A DNA stretch of 62,361 bases from an uncultured Flavobacteriales bacterium (lineage in GTDB: Bacteria > Bacteroidota > Bacteroidia > CAIKAF01). The stretch spans positions 1-62,361 of the forward strand of contig CAILUT010000062.1 in assembly GCA_903837495.1 (NCBI GenBank). Reading direction: 5' to 3'. The position numbers and the translations under genes were made by a program. The notes beneath the pieces were generated by a model, which saw nothing but the letters and a program-made list of their open reading frames with translations, was not told where the DNA came from and did no database searches. Positions 1-7,719 of the stretch are shown piece after piece (position 1 is the stretch's first letter; each line of letters opens with the position of its first letter).

Positions 1-6
1 GCCTCG

Positions 7-254
7 CTCCGCCCAAAATCAATACTCTTAGAAACGCCGGGAAAGAGTAAAGGCAGCCCATGGGCTGCCTCCTCCCCACCGCCTGCCTCTACCCACAGGC
101 CCCACGGCCTCCCTCCGCCCAAAATCAATACTCTTAGAAACGCCGGGAAAGAGTAAAGGCAGCCCATGGGCTGCCTCCAGCCCACGGACCTCCTCCTCAT
201 AAGCTGCCTCCCCACCGCCTCCCTCCGCCCAGAACCAACACTCTTAAAAACACC
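7..254. repeat. Tandem palindromic repeats at left edge
   Basis: Two near-identical head-to-tail units and a degraded third start with CTCCGCCC at 7, 113 and 223, so the period is 106 and then 110 bp. Each of the first two units carries an inverted repeat TACTCTT/AAGAGTA (23-29 with 43-49; 129-135 with 149-155). Each also carries a perfect 20-bp palindrome centred on CCATGG (51-70 and 157-176). The third unit keeps only about 32 bp. Unit ends are C-rich. The 289-bp stretch before the first gene holds no believable coding region; the array may extend left of the window. Confidence 0.85.
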
Positions 255-313
255 TTGCAACCCACATCCTACCCAATTTCAAATCCCAGATGCCAAACGG
301 CCACAAAGCTGCT

Positions 314-321
314 TATCTTTG
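314..321 (+). promoter_or_regulatory. Bacteroidota -7 promoter box
   Basis: TATCTTTG matches the Bacteroidota sigma factor -7 consensus TAnnTTTG and ends 13 nt before the ATG at 335. It lies downstream of the in-frame ATG at 290, so it argues that 335 is the real start of the first gene. Confidence 0.6.
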
Positions 322-334
322 TAAAAAAACAACC

Positions 335-736
335 ATGAGCGCCACGTTGCAGGAAGAAATGCAGGGATTGCGGGCCGAAATTGCCCGGTATTTATCCATC
401 GACCTCTCTTTACTCACCTTTGAGTTGAGCCAAGAAGGCGAAAAGCATGTCTTACGGTTGGTTACAACCAACCTCCGACACCAACAGTCTTTTCTGTACC
501 ACACCGTTGATGGGTTTGGAGAACTGGACACCCTGCACAAAATGCTGGGCTACATCAAAGCCAAACGCCCCGAAAAGTCAACCTACACCATACAGTGGAG
601 TCTGCGCGAAGAAAAAGAACTGCACACCTCGTACTTTAGAGGCAAAGACCTGTACGAGGTGCTAGACAAGTTCTATTATGGCAAAGACATCAATGCCACC
701 CTGATTTTTTCGGTTTCCTTAAATCCAATTGCCTAA
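335..736 (+). CDS. Hypothetical protein, 133 aa
   Basis: I do not recognise this protein. It is soluble-looking, without signal peptide or membrane segment, with an N-terminal helix rich in Glu and Leu and an alternating hydrophobic pattern suggesting a small alpha/beta fold. The ATG at 335 is preferred over the ATG at 290 because a promoter box lies between them. Its TAA overlaps the ATG of the following thioesterase by one base, so the two are probably co-transcribed and translationally coupled. A role in the same process as the thioesterase or TruA cannot be deduced. Confidence 0.75.
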   Translation: MSATLQEEMQGLRAEIARYLSIDLSLLTFELSQEGEKHVLRLVTTNLRHQQSFLYHTVDGFGELDTLHKMLGYIKAKRPEKSTYTIQWSLREEKELHTSYFRGKDLYEVLDKFYYGKDINATLIFSVSLNPIA

Positions 737-1152
737 TGTTCCGCCACAAAGCTTCCATTCAAATCCGGTTTTGCGATACCGACATGCTGGGGCATGTAAA
801 CAACGCCAATTACTTGTCGTACATGGAAATGGCTCGGGTAAGTTACTTCAACGCCGTGATGCCCAAGCTAGACTGGTCGGGGCAGGGAATCATTTTAGCC
901 AAAGCCGAAATCAGTTACAAGGCTCCGCTGTTTTTAGAAGACCGCTTGCTGGTGCATACCGGCATAGAGCAGATTTCAGGAAAAAGCTTTATGATGCGCT
1001 ATCGCTTTATGAAAGAAACCGAATCGGGCGAAATGCTGGCCGCCGAAGGCAGCACTCTGATGGTTTGCTACGACTACCGCGAAAACCACAGCATACCGGT
1101 ACCTGAGTTCTGGAAAAAAGCCATTGAATTTTACGAGGAAGGCCTTGGCTGA
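736..1152 (+). CDS. Hotdog-fold acyl-CoA thioesterase (4HBT/YbgC-like)
   Basis: This 138-residue protein has the length and signature of single-domain hotdog thioesterases of the 4-hydroxybenzoyl-CoA thioesterase group. The motif RFCDTDMLGHVNNANY spans residues 11-26, with the likely catalytic Asp16, followed by YMEMAR on the long hotdog helix. Family members hydrolyse acyl-CoA thioesters in the cytoplasm; the chain-length preference cannot be read from sequence. Its ATG overlaps the preceding stop and its end overlaps the start of truA, giving a compact three-gene operon. FadM-like enzymes are the nearest alternative annotation. Confidence 0.88.
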   Translation: MFRHKASIQIRFCDTDMLGHVNNANYLSYMEMARVSYFNAVMPKLDWSGQGIILAKAEISYKAPLFLEDRLLVHTGIEQISGKSFMMRYRFMKETESGEMLAAEGSTLMVCYDYRENHSIPVPEFWKKAIEFYEEGLG

Positions 1153-1909
1153 TTTTATTCGGTATTTTTTGGAGTTTGCCTATGCAGGCACCGACTTCCA
1201 CGGCTGGGCTCGGCAACCCAATGCCCTAACCGTTCAAGAAACGCTGGAAAGCTGCTTGGCAAAATTGCTGGGGCATCCGGTCGAGGTAACCGGGGCAGGC
1301 CGCACCGACACCGGCGTGCACGCCCGCTGCATGTATGGACATCTGGACTTGGCCGCCCCGCCCCAAGACATGGAAAAAACGCTGTATGCCCTAAATTCCA
1401 TCTTACCTAAGTCGGTCGCAGTAAAACGAATGTGGCCAGTCAAGCCCGAGGCGCATGCCCGCTTTTCGGCCACAGAACGCTGCTACACCTACCGCTGGCT
1501 GCGGCACAAAAACCCCTTTGAAGACAGCTGGGCTTGGCGCTGCCGGCGCTGGCCCAACTTTCAGGCCATGCAACAGGTTTCGCAACGCTTGCTCGAGGTG
1601 CGCGATTTTGCGGCATTTTGCAAGGTGAACCACGACGCAAAAACCACCATTTGTCAGCTGCAATCCATTGATTGGGAATGGGATGCAGAACGGGCTGCGA
1701 TGACCGTCCGGGCCGATCGGTTTTTACGCAACATGGTGCGGGCCATGGTTGGAACCCTGATGGAAGTGGGCTGGGGCCGCATGAGCGAAGCCGAATTCAT
1801 GGCGGTGGTGCACAGCGGGAACCGCAGCGAAGCCGGCGTCAGCGTCCCCGCACGGGGCCTGACCTTAGAACACATTTCGTATCCGCCCGAGCTGTTTGAG
1901 GGGCTCTGA
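1124..1909 (+). CDS. truA: tRNA pseudouridine synthase A
   Basis: TruA converts uridines 38-40 of the tRNA anticodon stem-loop to pseudouridine. The motif GAGRTDTGVHA contains the catalytic Asp62 (numbered from the ATG at 1124), and the C-terminal half has RADRFLRNMVRAMVGTLMEVG, typical of the family. The homologous region starts at IRYFLEFAYAG, so the TTG at 1145 is a plausible alternative start that overlaps the thioesterase end by only a few bases. Length (261 or 254 aa) is normal. A copy of the dispersed structured repeat begins 28 bp after the stop, on the same strand. Confidence 0.95.
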   Translation: MNFTRKALADFIRYFLEFAYAGTDFHGWARQPNALTVQETLESCLAKLLGHPVEVTGAGRTDTGVHARCMYGHLDLAAPPQDMEKTLYALNSILPKSVAVKRMWPVKPEAHARFSATERCYTYRWLRHKNPFEDSWAWRCRRWPNFQAMQQVSQRLLEVRDFAAFCKVNHDAKTTICQLQSIDWEWDAERAAMTVRADRFLRNMVRAMVGTLMEVGWGRMSEAEFMAVVHSGNRSEAGVSVPARGLTLEHISYPPELFEGL

Positions 1910-1937
1910 AAAAAGTTAAAAAGTAAGGGAATACCTT

Positions 1938-2089
1938 GGGCGGCAGCCGGGCTTTCACCGGTTGTCCGCGGCTGCCGAAAGGCTGGCCCAGCGGGCTTGC
2001 GGGGGCTCCCAAGGTCGCCTCCGCGCCACGCGGGCCAGACTTCGGCACCCTTGCGGGCAACCGCGTTCAATCCCTGCCGCAGGCGCCCC
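1938..2089 (+). repeat. Dispersed structured repeat, copy R1
   Basis: Full copy in the forward orientation. Outer arms GGTTGTCCGC and GCGGGCAACC pair with one G-U wobble. A long variable stem (GCTGCCGAA, GGCTGGCCC with GGGCCAGA, TTCGGCA) encloses an apical hairpin GCGGGGGC/GCCTCCGC around the loop TCCCAAGGTC. It ends in TTCAATCCCTGCCGC. It fills most of the gap between truA and the RES toxin. Apparent ORFs across it are repeat read-through, not genes. Confidence 0.85.
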
Positions 2090-2131
2090 AATGCGAACCT
2101 GTTCCCAAAAGCAGAAAGACCTTGGACCCAG

Positions 2132-2589
2132 TTAGCCTTTTAACCGCGCATCTAAAGGCAAGGCGATGTACTCTAAAATTTCAACCTTGCCAAAATCTGT
2201 GTACAAGGGGTTTAATATGAAATTGTACTCCAATCCAACCAGCGCCGAGGGCACTTTCAATGCAAAAAATTCCTGTCTTTTGCCAAACTCGAAAACAAAT
2301 CCGTTGTTTTTGAAGAATACGGATACCGATTCCAGCCCTCAGGCAAATCGGCCAGTTCTACGATTTCAAATGCATCGGGTATGTGAATTTTTGCAAGCAA
2401 TATGGATTCAGGTAGAAGGGCCAAATTCACAGAATGCACATAGTACTCAAGCAAAGCCAGCGAAATGTTTTCAGAACAATAAACAGCCTTAACACCGATT
2501 TTATTCCAGCGGCCGCCTACTTTTTCAGCCCCAATGCCCGACAACGTTTCATCTCGGTATTTTAGGTTTGCCACCCTATACACCAACAT
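2132..2589 (-). pseudogene. RES-domain toxin gene with frameshift
   Basis: RES-domain toxins degrade or phosphorolyse NAD+ and are neutralised by an Xre/DUF2384 antitoxin. The frame from 2589 encodes VGGRWNKIGVKAVYCSE and LALLEYYVH, typical RES motifs (conserved Arg, Tyr, Glu), but stops at 2257 after 110 residues. Immediately downstream, another frame continues the family C-terminus, with KVPSALVGLEYNFILNP and a terminal DARLKG, ending at 2132. The two frames join at a run of six A (2264-2269 on the plus strand), where one missing base explains the break. The restored product would be about 152 residues, the usual RES length. Real inactivation, slippage-based switching and a sequencing error are all possible. 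ATGA overlap with the antitoxin gene upstream. Confidence 0.85.
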
Positions 2590-3098
2590 CAGCTATACAC
2601 ATTGTATAGAATTCGAAGAATTTCATTTTCAACCATTTCAAATCCAAAACTGCTGTCAAGCAATTGAAAAGGGGGTTTATTTCCCAGCGCCTTTGAGGGA
2701 GCCACCAACCAGCCTCTAAAAGCTTCCTTGGTATCGAAAACCTGGTAACCTAAGCCAAACAATCTGGCTAATTCATAAATCCTTTCAGAGGTTTCTCGGC
2801 CATAAACAGTTTTCTTTTGCATGCTGCTGATTGAACTGGGCAAAATAGATTCAAATTCCTTTTCTGTGGCTCCTATATTCCAAATCAATTCTTTCCATTC
2901 CTCTTTTTTCACCCCCAGTCGAATGCGCTGTATTAACTCCAATTGATAGTTCTGAGCATCTTTGGCATTCAAAACAACCCAAACGGGTGAAAACCGAACT
3001 ATTTTGGCTTTTCCCTTTATAGAATCCGTATTCACCGCGCCCAGCTTCGCTTTTACAGTTGCTTTACCCCTTAATTTAACGGTTGCCCTTTCGCTCAT
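2589..3098 (-). CDS. Xre/MbcA/ParS-type (DUF2384) antitoxin
   Basis: Partner of the RES toxin. Counted from the ATG at 3098 it has 169 residues. The C-terminal half (GRETSERIYELARLFGLGYQVF, then FRGWLVAPSKALGN and PFQLLDSSFGFEMVENEILRI) matches the MbcA/ParS/Xre toxin-binding domain, and the middle (QRIRLGVKKEEWKELI) resembles the Xre-like helical DNA-binding part. The longer frame from 3179 adds a charged stretch lacking family similarity. Such antitoxins usually repress their own operon. The gene is intact although the toxin gene is broken, which is the tolerated combination. Confidence 0.85.
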   Translation of the reverse strand: MSERATVKLRGKATVKAKLGAVNTDSIKGKAKIVRFSPVWVVLNAKDAQNYQLELIQRIRLGVKKEEWKELIWNIGATEKEFESILPSSISSMQKKTVYGRETSERIYELARLFGLGYQVFDTKEAFRGWLVAPSKALGNKPPFQLLDSSFGFEMVENEILRILYNVYS

Positions 3099-3163
3099 AA
3101 TTGGATTTTTACTAGTAACTAAACGTAAATTTACGGAATTTATTGAACAGTTGTTGTCCCTTT

Positions 3164-3286
3164 TCAAAGGCAAAACCAACGGGGATCTTGCATGGTGGTT
3201 TTTTTGCAGTGCAGAAAAATCAAACCCAAACCGGCCACAGCCATCAATAGCCCAAAGGTTCCGGTGATTTTTCCACCCCAGCCCAA
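3164..3286 (-). CDS. Possible small membrane peptide (doubtful)
   Basis: A 40-codon frame with a TTG start at 3286 encodes GWGGKITGTFGLLMAVAGLGLIFLH, a single hydrophobic helix after a Gly-rich lead, then a basic tail. It sits upstream of the antitoxin gene on the same strand, with no recognisable promoter and an unfavourable start codon. It could equally be a decayed gene end. I include it only because it is the sole protein-like signal in the 3099-3373 gap. Confidence 0.18.
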   Translation of the reverse strand: MGWGGKITGTFGLLMAVAGLGLIFLHCKKTTMQDPRWFCL

Positions 3287-3347
3287 AGCATTATCCTTTT
3301 TTAATAGTTATTTGCAAAAAAGGATAGTACAATGCAAATGCTCTGGG

Positions 3348-3355
3348 TATATTTG
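3348..3355 (+). promoter_or_regulatory. Bacteroidota -7 promoter box for ribBA
   Basis: TATATTTG is an exact TAnnTTTG match, 18 nt before the ATG at 3374. The in-frame ATG at 3332 lies upstream of the box and is therefore unlikely to be used. No FMN riboswitch-like conserved blocks are visible between box and start. Confidence 0.65.
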
Positions 3356-3373
3356 CGGCAGGCAAACAGCAGC

Positions 3374-4594
3374 ATGAGCGAATTTAACTTTAACAGCATC
3401 GACGAAGCCCTCGAAGACCTACGCAACGGCAAGGTTATCGTTGTGGTGGACGATGAAGACCGGGAGAACGAAGGCGATTTTATTACCGCCGCCCGCAACA
3501 TTAGCCCCGAAATTGTAAACTTTATGGCCACCCACGGCCGCGGCTTAATCTGCGCGCCCTTGGTGGAAGACCGCTGCGACGAACTGGGCTTGCCCCTAAT
3601 GGTAAGCGACAACACCTCTTTGCACCACACCCCGTTTACGGTGTCGATCGATTTGGCCGGCGACGGAGTTACCACGGGAATTTCGGCCAGCGACCGTTCC
3701 AAAACCATCCAAGCCCTGATTGATCCCAACACCAAACCCGCTGATTTGGCAAAACCTGGGCATATTTTTCCCCTCAGAGCCAAAAGAGGCGGAGTGCTTC
3801 GCCGCACCGGCCACACCGAAGCGACGATTGACCTGGCACGATTGGCCGGGTTTGAACCCGCCGGAGTTCTGGTTGAAATCATGAACGAAGACGGCACCAT
3901 GGCCCGCCTGCCCGAACTGTTCGAAATCGCCCGAAGGTTCGATTTGAAAATCATCTCGATCGAAGACCTGGTGCGCTACCGCATTGAACGGGAAACCCTG
4001 ATTGAAGAACCCATTTCCGTAAAACTGCCCACCGAATACGGCGACTTTATCCTTTCGGCCTTTCGGCAAACTACAAACGACCAGGTTCATTTGGCTTTGG
4101 TTTTGGGCGAGATTGAACCCGACAGCCCTGTGTTGGTGCGCGTGCATTCCTCATGCATGACCGGCGATATTTTTGGGTCCTTCCGCTGCGATTGCGGCCC
4201 CCAACTGCATTCCGCCATGGAACAAATTCAACAGGCCGGCAAAGGCATTGTGTTGTACATGAACCAAGAAGGCCGTGGCATTGGAATTCTAAATAAACTC
4301 AAAGCCTACCAACTGCAAGAACAAGGACTCGACACGGTAGAGGCCAATTTGAAATTGGGCTTTTCGATGGACGACCGCGATTATGGGGTGGGAGCTCAAA
4401 TTTTGAGGGCCCTGGGTGCCAAGCAACTTCGGTTGTTGACCAACAACCCCAAAAAACGAGCCGGCTTGTTGGGATATGGCTTGGAAATCGTCGAAAACAT
4501 TCCCCTTGAAATTCCCGCCAATCCGCACAACCAAAGTTATTTGGAAACCAAACGCGACAAAATGGGGCATTTGCTCCGGCAATTGGGGCATTAA
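3374..4594 (+). CDS. ribBA: Bifunctional DHBP synthase / GTP cyclohydrolase II
   Basis: This 406-residue protein makes both precursors of riboflavin: 3,4-dihydroxy-2-butanone 4-phosphate from ribulose 5-phosphate (RibB, residues 1-200) and the pyrimidine from GTP (RibA, about 205-406). The RibB part shows the acidic [11 protein letters not shown] loop at 26-36 and RTGHTEA around His147. The RibA part has zinc ligands Cys261, Cys272 and Cys274 and the NQEGRGIG motif. Both active sites look intact. The start follows from the -7 box just upstream. The next gene begins 13 bp after the stop and may share the transcript. Confidence 0.97.
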   Translation: MSEFNFNSIDEALEDLRNGKVIVVVDDEDRENEGDFITAARNISPEIVNFMATHGRGLICAPLVEDRCDELGLPLMVSDNTSLHHTPFTVSIDLAGDGVTTGISASDRSKTIQALIDPNTKPADLAKPGHIFPLRAKRGGVLRRTGHTEATIDLARLAGFEPAGVLVEIMNEDGTMARLPELFEIARRFDLKIISIEDLVRYRIERETLIEEPISVKLPTEYGDFILSAFRQTTNDQVHLALVLGEIEPDSPVLVRVHSSCMTGDIFGSFRCDCGPQLHSAMEQIQQAGKGIVLYMNQEGRGIGILNKLKAYQLQEQGLDTVEANLKLGFSMDDRDYGVGAQILRALGAKQLRLLTNNPKKRAGLLGYGLEIVENIPLEIPANPHNQSYLETKRDKMGHLLRQLGH

Positions 4595-4607
4595 ATTCCA
4601 GAAAAGC

Positions 4608-5012
4608 ATGAAAAATTGGGTGTTTCTCTTCTTTGCTCAGGCCATTTTAGCTGCCACAGCCCTTCCGGCTCAAACCCTGTCATTCTCTCAGGTTAAATTG
4701 GTCAGCACCGTTCAAACCGTACCCCAAAATAAAGTGTGGAAGGTCGAGAACATCTTGCCCTCGGTGCGTCCTACCACCACCAATTTTAATGGTCAATCGT
4801 TTGTAAATTTTACCCTGTTGGTAAATGGGTTAACCGTGTTTTACCTTTCGACCGAATCATTGGGCAACCTCCAAGGCAATGGAACTACTGGAATTACCGC
4901 AGTTACCGCTGGAATTGGGGCCTCGCCCATTTGGCTCCCCGCCGGCACAACCCTAGCCGTTGGTAGCAACCTGCATGCGATTTCGGTGATTGAATTCAAC
5001 GTGATTCCGTAG
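4608..5012 (+). CDS. Small exported protein of unknown function
   Basis: I do not recognise a family. The 134-residue product starts with a clear signal peptide (KNWVFLFFAQAILAATALPAQ, cleavage likely after the Ala-Gln pair) and continues as a Thr/Asn/Val-rich domain likely to be beta sandwich, ending in VIEFNVIP with no sorting domain or lipobox. It is probably periplasmic or secreted. The ATG at 4608 is chosen because upstream codons overlap ribBA and lie before the signal sequence. A strong inverted repeat begins at its stop codon. Confidence 0.75.
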   Translation: MKNWVFLFFAQAILAATALPAQTLSFSQVKLVSTVQTVPQNKVWKVENILPSVRPTTTNFNGQSFVNFTLLVNGLTVFYLSTESLGNLQGNGTTGITAVTAGIGASPIWLPAGTTLAVGSNLHAISVIEFNVIP

Positions 5013-5060
5013 GGGCAGATCTTGCGTCTGCCCAATAGGGGCAGACGCAAGGTCCGCCCC
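5012..5060. repeat. Long perfect-type hairpin (22-bp arms)
   Basis: Arms 5012-5033 and 5038-5060 pair over about 22 bp with one mismatch and one G-T pair, around a 4-base AATA loop. The arm core is CTTGCGTCTGCCC with GGGGCAGACGCAAG. It starts on the last base of the preceding stop codon. No T-run follows, so it is not a classic intrinsic terminator, though it could stabilise the 3' end of the transcript. The near-perfect palindromy suggests a small mobile palindromic repeat. Confidence 0.75.
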
Positions 5061-5146
5061 AACCAATAGGAATAAATTCGGTTATTTTAAGGCTTTTAGG
5101 TCTTCATTGTTCCCCAGCCCTAGCGAATGTTTTGTTTCTTTGCAGC

Positions 5147-6907
5147 ATGGCAGGCAAGACCAAATCTGGATTTCTAGATACCCGCATATTGATTCGGTTG
5201 TTTGCCTATGCTCGGCCTTACACCCGCGTATTTTGGGGCACCGTAGCCTTAACAGTGTTTGCCGCTTTTTTGAGTCCCATTCGCCCTTGGCTGGTGCAAT
5301 ACACCATCGACACCTACGTGATGAAAGGCACCTTTTCGGGCGTGTTGGCGATGTCGCTCTGGATGATTCTGTTTTTGTTGGCCGAGGCAGCAATACAATA
5401 CTATCAAACCTACTACGGAGGCTGGCTGGGTCAAGCCATCGTATTGGATTTGCGTCAGGGCTTATTTAAGCATTTAATGCGGTTTCGCATGGCATATTTT
5501 GACCGAAGCCCGGTTGGCACCATGGTGACCCGCTTGGTAAACGACATGGAAACCATCAGTCAGATTTTTTCAGAGGGTTTCCTGAACATTGCCGGGGATA
5601 TTTTAAAGCTGGTGGCCATTTTAGCCTGGATGTTTTGGGTCTCGCCCGGCATGACCTGGGTGTCGTTGATTCCCATCCCATTTTTAATCCTAGCCACCTG
5701 GCTGTTTAAAAACGGCATTCGCAAAAGTTTTCATGAAGTCCGGAACGAAGTGGCCAACCTAAACACCTTTGCTCAAGAACACATTGGAGGCATGATGGTG
5801 GTTCAAGCGTTCAACCGAGAAGAGGTGGAATTAAAGCGTTTTAAGGAAATAAACGCCCGCCACCGAACGGCCCACATTAAATCGGTGTGGTACTACAGCG
5901 TGTTTTTCCCTGTGGTGGAAGTATTGCAAGCCATTTCTATTGCCCTGGTGGTTTGGTATGGCAGCCGCGAAATTCTATTGCACCCAGAGGGCGAGATTCA
6001 GCCCGGAGCGATTTTTGCCTTCATCTTATGGGTGTATATGCTTTACAGGCCCATGCGGCAGTTGGCCGACCGATTTAATTCTCTGCAAATGGGCATCGTG
6101 AGCTGCGAACGTATTTTTGCTTTGCTGGACAAAGACGAACACATGCTTGACAAAGAACAGGCAGACCTGCGCATTCAAAAGGGCGATGTGGCCTTTGAGC
6201 AGGTGTGTTTTTCGTATGTTCCCGGCGAACCTGTAATTCACAACCTGAACCTAAGCCTTGCGGCCGGAAGCACCACCGCCATTGTGGGCAGCACCGGCTC
6301 AGGCAAAACCACCCTAATCAGTTTGCTTTCGCGCATGTACGAACCCGATTCAGGCCACATACGCATTGACGGGATAGACATTCGGGAGTACCCCTTAAAG
6401 CGTCTGCAATCCTCGATTGGAATCGTTTTGCAAGACGTGTTTTTGTTTTCCGATTCCATTGCCAACAACATAGCCTTGTACAATCCCGACATTAGCCGGG
6501 AAGAAATGATGCGGGCAGCCAAGGCGGTGGGAGCCGATTCGTTGATCAATGCCTTGCCGGGGGGGTTGGACTTTAATGTTCGAGAGCGGGGCGTAAATCT
6601 ATCGGTGGGCCAAAGGCAACTGATCAGTTTCATACGGGCATACGTGTACAACCCTCAGATTTTAATTCTTGATGAGGCCACCAGTTCCATCGACAGTGAA
6701 ACCGAGAACCTGATTCAAGAGGCCACCCAAAAACTAACCCAGGGCCGCACCTCTATTGTAATTGCTCACCGTTTATCCACCATTGAGCATGCAGACCGGA
6801 TATTGGTGATGCACCAAGGCGAAATTGCCGAGCAAGGCCGGCACGAAGAATTGCTGCAGGCAAAGGGGCGGTATTGGACCTTGTTTCAAAACCAGTTTGC
6901 AGGATAA
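5147..6907 (+). CDS. ABC transporter, fused permease and ATPase (MsbA-like)
   Basis: A 586-residue half-transporter. The N-terminal 320 residues form six membrane helices of the type I exporter fold (RPWLVQYTIDTYVM, then YYQTYYGGWLGQ). The C-terminal nucleotide-binding domain has Walker A GSTGSGKTTL, signature LSVGQRQ and Walker B LILDEATSSID, with an H-loop AHRLST. It works as a dimer in the inner membrane, exporting lipids, peptides or drugs; the substrate is not readable. The ATG at 5147 is preferred over the TTG at 5132; a near-consensus box TTTCTTTG ends only 4 nt before it. Confidence 0.93.
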   Translation: MAGKTKSGFLDTRILIRLFAYARPYTRVFWGTVALTVFAAFLSPIRPWLVQYTIDTYVMKGTFSGVLAMSLWMILFLLAEAAIQYYQTYYGGWLGQAIVLDLRQGLFKHLMRFRMAYFDRSPVGTMVTRLVNDMETISQIFSEGFLNIAGDILKLVAILAWMFWVSPGMTWVSLIPIPFLILATWLFKNGIRKSFHEVRNEVANLNTFAQEHIGGMMVVQAFNREEVELKRFKEINARHRTAHIKSVWYYSVFFPVVEVLQAISIALVVWYGSREILLHPEGEIQPGAIFAFILWVYMLYRPMRQLADRFNSLQMGIVSCERIFALLDKDEHMLDKEQADLRIQKGDVAFEQVCFSYVPGEPVIHNLNLSLAAGSTTAIVGSTGSGKTTLISLLSRMYEPDSGHIRIDGIDIREYPLKRLQSSIGIVLQDVFLFSDSIANNIALYNPDISREEMMRAAKAVGADSLINALPGGLDFNVRERGVNLSVGQRQLISFIRAYVYNPQILILDEATSSIDSETENLIQEATQKLTQGRTSIVIAHRLSTIEHADRILVMHQGEIAEQGRHEELLQAKGRYWTLFQNQFAG

Positions 6908-6909
6908 CC

Positions 6910-7593
6910 ATGGGCTTTCGGGTAGGACAACGGGTCATGTTTCGCGATTCGCGCATGCAAGGCCTTATTCGTTCGTACCGAGAACAAACCTATTGGGTTG
7001 AAATAGAACCTGGCTGGGAAATACCGGCAAGGCAATCGGAACTTATAGGGCTAGGCCACGAACATGCAAGCCATTCCCATGCCCCAAAGCCTGAAAAACC
7101 GCCTCAAAAAGCCATAGAAAAAAAGCCCGATGTTGCCCCTGAGCCACGAAAGAGTCCAGAGGCAAACCCAACAGAAATAAGCTGGGAAAAAAAGCCCAGC
7201 TTTCCCAAAGTGGGCCGAGCCAGGGTAGGACTGGGGAAAGAAAAGCCTGTTCAAAAAACCAAAAAACAAAGCAGCCCCTACCCAATTTCTGCTCGGGGCG
7301 TGTATGAGTTGGATTTGCATTTGCCGGCGTTGTATGTTCAGGGCCGAATGCCCAAGCGCGAAGAGGCCTTAAAAGTCCAATTGGAGCATGTAAGAGTGTT
7401 CTTGGACTGGGCGGTGGGCAGGCGTTGCAAAGAGGTGATTTTGATTCATGGGGTGGGCGAAGGCAAACTAAAAGAGGCGATTTGGCAGGAATACGAGCAC
7501 CGCATTTGGTTGGATTTAGAAGCAGCCCCATACGCCGAGTATGGCATTGGTGCCACCCGGGTGCGGTTGAGGTTTAGTATGCGGGGGTTGTAG
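6910..7593 (+). CDS. Smr-domain protein
   Basis: This 227-residue protein begins 2 bp after the transporter stop, so it is in the same operon. Residues 1-48 form a small beta-rich segment, 50-130 a Pro/Lys-rich disordered linker, and 140-227 a Smr domain (YELDLHLPALYV, then LIHGVGEGKLKEAI with the conserved GxGxG turn). Smr domains, also found at the C-terminus of MutS2, are nucleases or nucleic-acid binders acting on RNA or branched DNA. The natural substrate here is unknown. Confidence 0.88.
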   Translation: MGFRVGQRVMFRDSRMQGLIRSYREQTYWVEIEPGWEIPARQSELIGLGHEHASHSHAPKPEKPPQKAIEKKPDVAPEPRKSPEANPTEISWEKKPSFPKVGRARVGLGKEKPVQKTKKQSSPYPISARGVYELDLHLPALYVQGRMPKREEALKVQLEHVRVFLDWAVGRRCKEVILIHGVGEGKLKEAIWQEYEHRIWLDLEAAPYAEYGIGATRVRLRFSMRGL

Positions 7594-7667
7594 GGGGGGG
7601 GAAGCGGCCAAACCAAAAACCAATTTAGGTTGCCCCACCAAAGCAGTAGAAAAGCCAACCGTTTAAT

Positions 7668-7700
7668 CAAAAAAAAAGGCCGCCCAAACGGGCGGCCTTT
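7668..7700. terminator. Bidirectional intrinsic terminator
   Basis: Perfect 8-bp stem GGCCGCCC (7678-7685) and GGGCGGCC (7690-7697) with an AAAC loop, preceded by nine A and followed by TTT. It lies between the convergent Smr and adhesin genes. The A-run gives a U-tract when read on the minus strand, so it is strongest as the end of the adhesin transcript. Confidence 0.85.
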
Positions 7701-7719
7701 CCAATTCAAGTTGACTTTA

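Noticed and set aside
1-254. CRISPR array
   Set aside because: Only two full units with a 106-110 bp period, no short repeats with unique spacers, no cas genes.
1936-2220. 94-aa plus-strand ORF across repeat R1
   Set aside because: It reads through the structured repeat; similar peptide strings (SRAFTG, KVASAPRGP) arise from other copies, showing a repeat artefact.
3300-3373. FMN riboswitch before ribBA
   Set aside because: Only 18 nt separate the promoter box and the start, too short for the aptamer.
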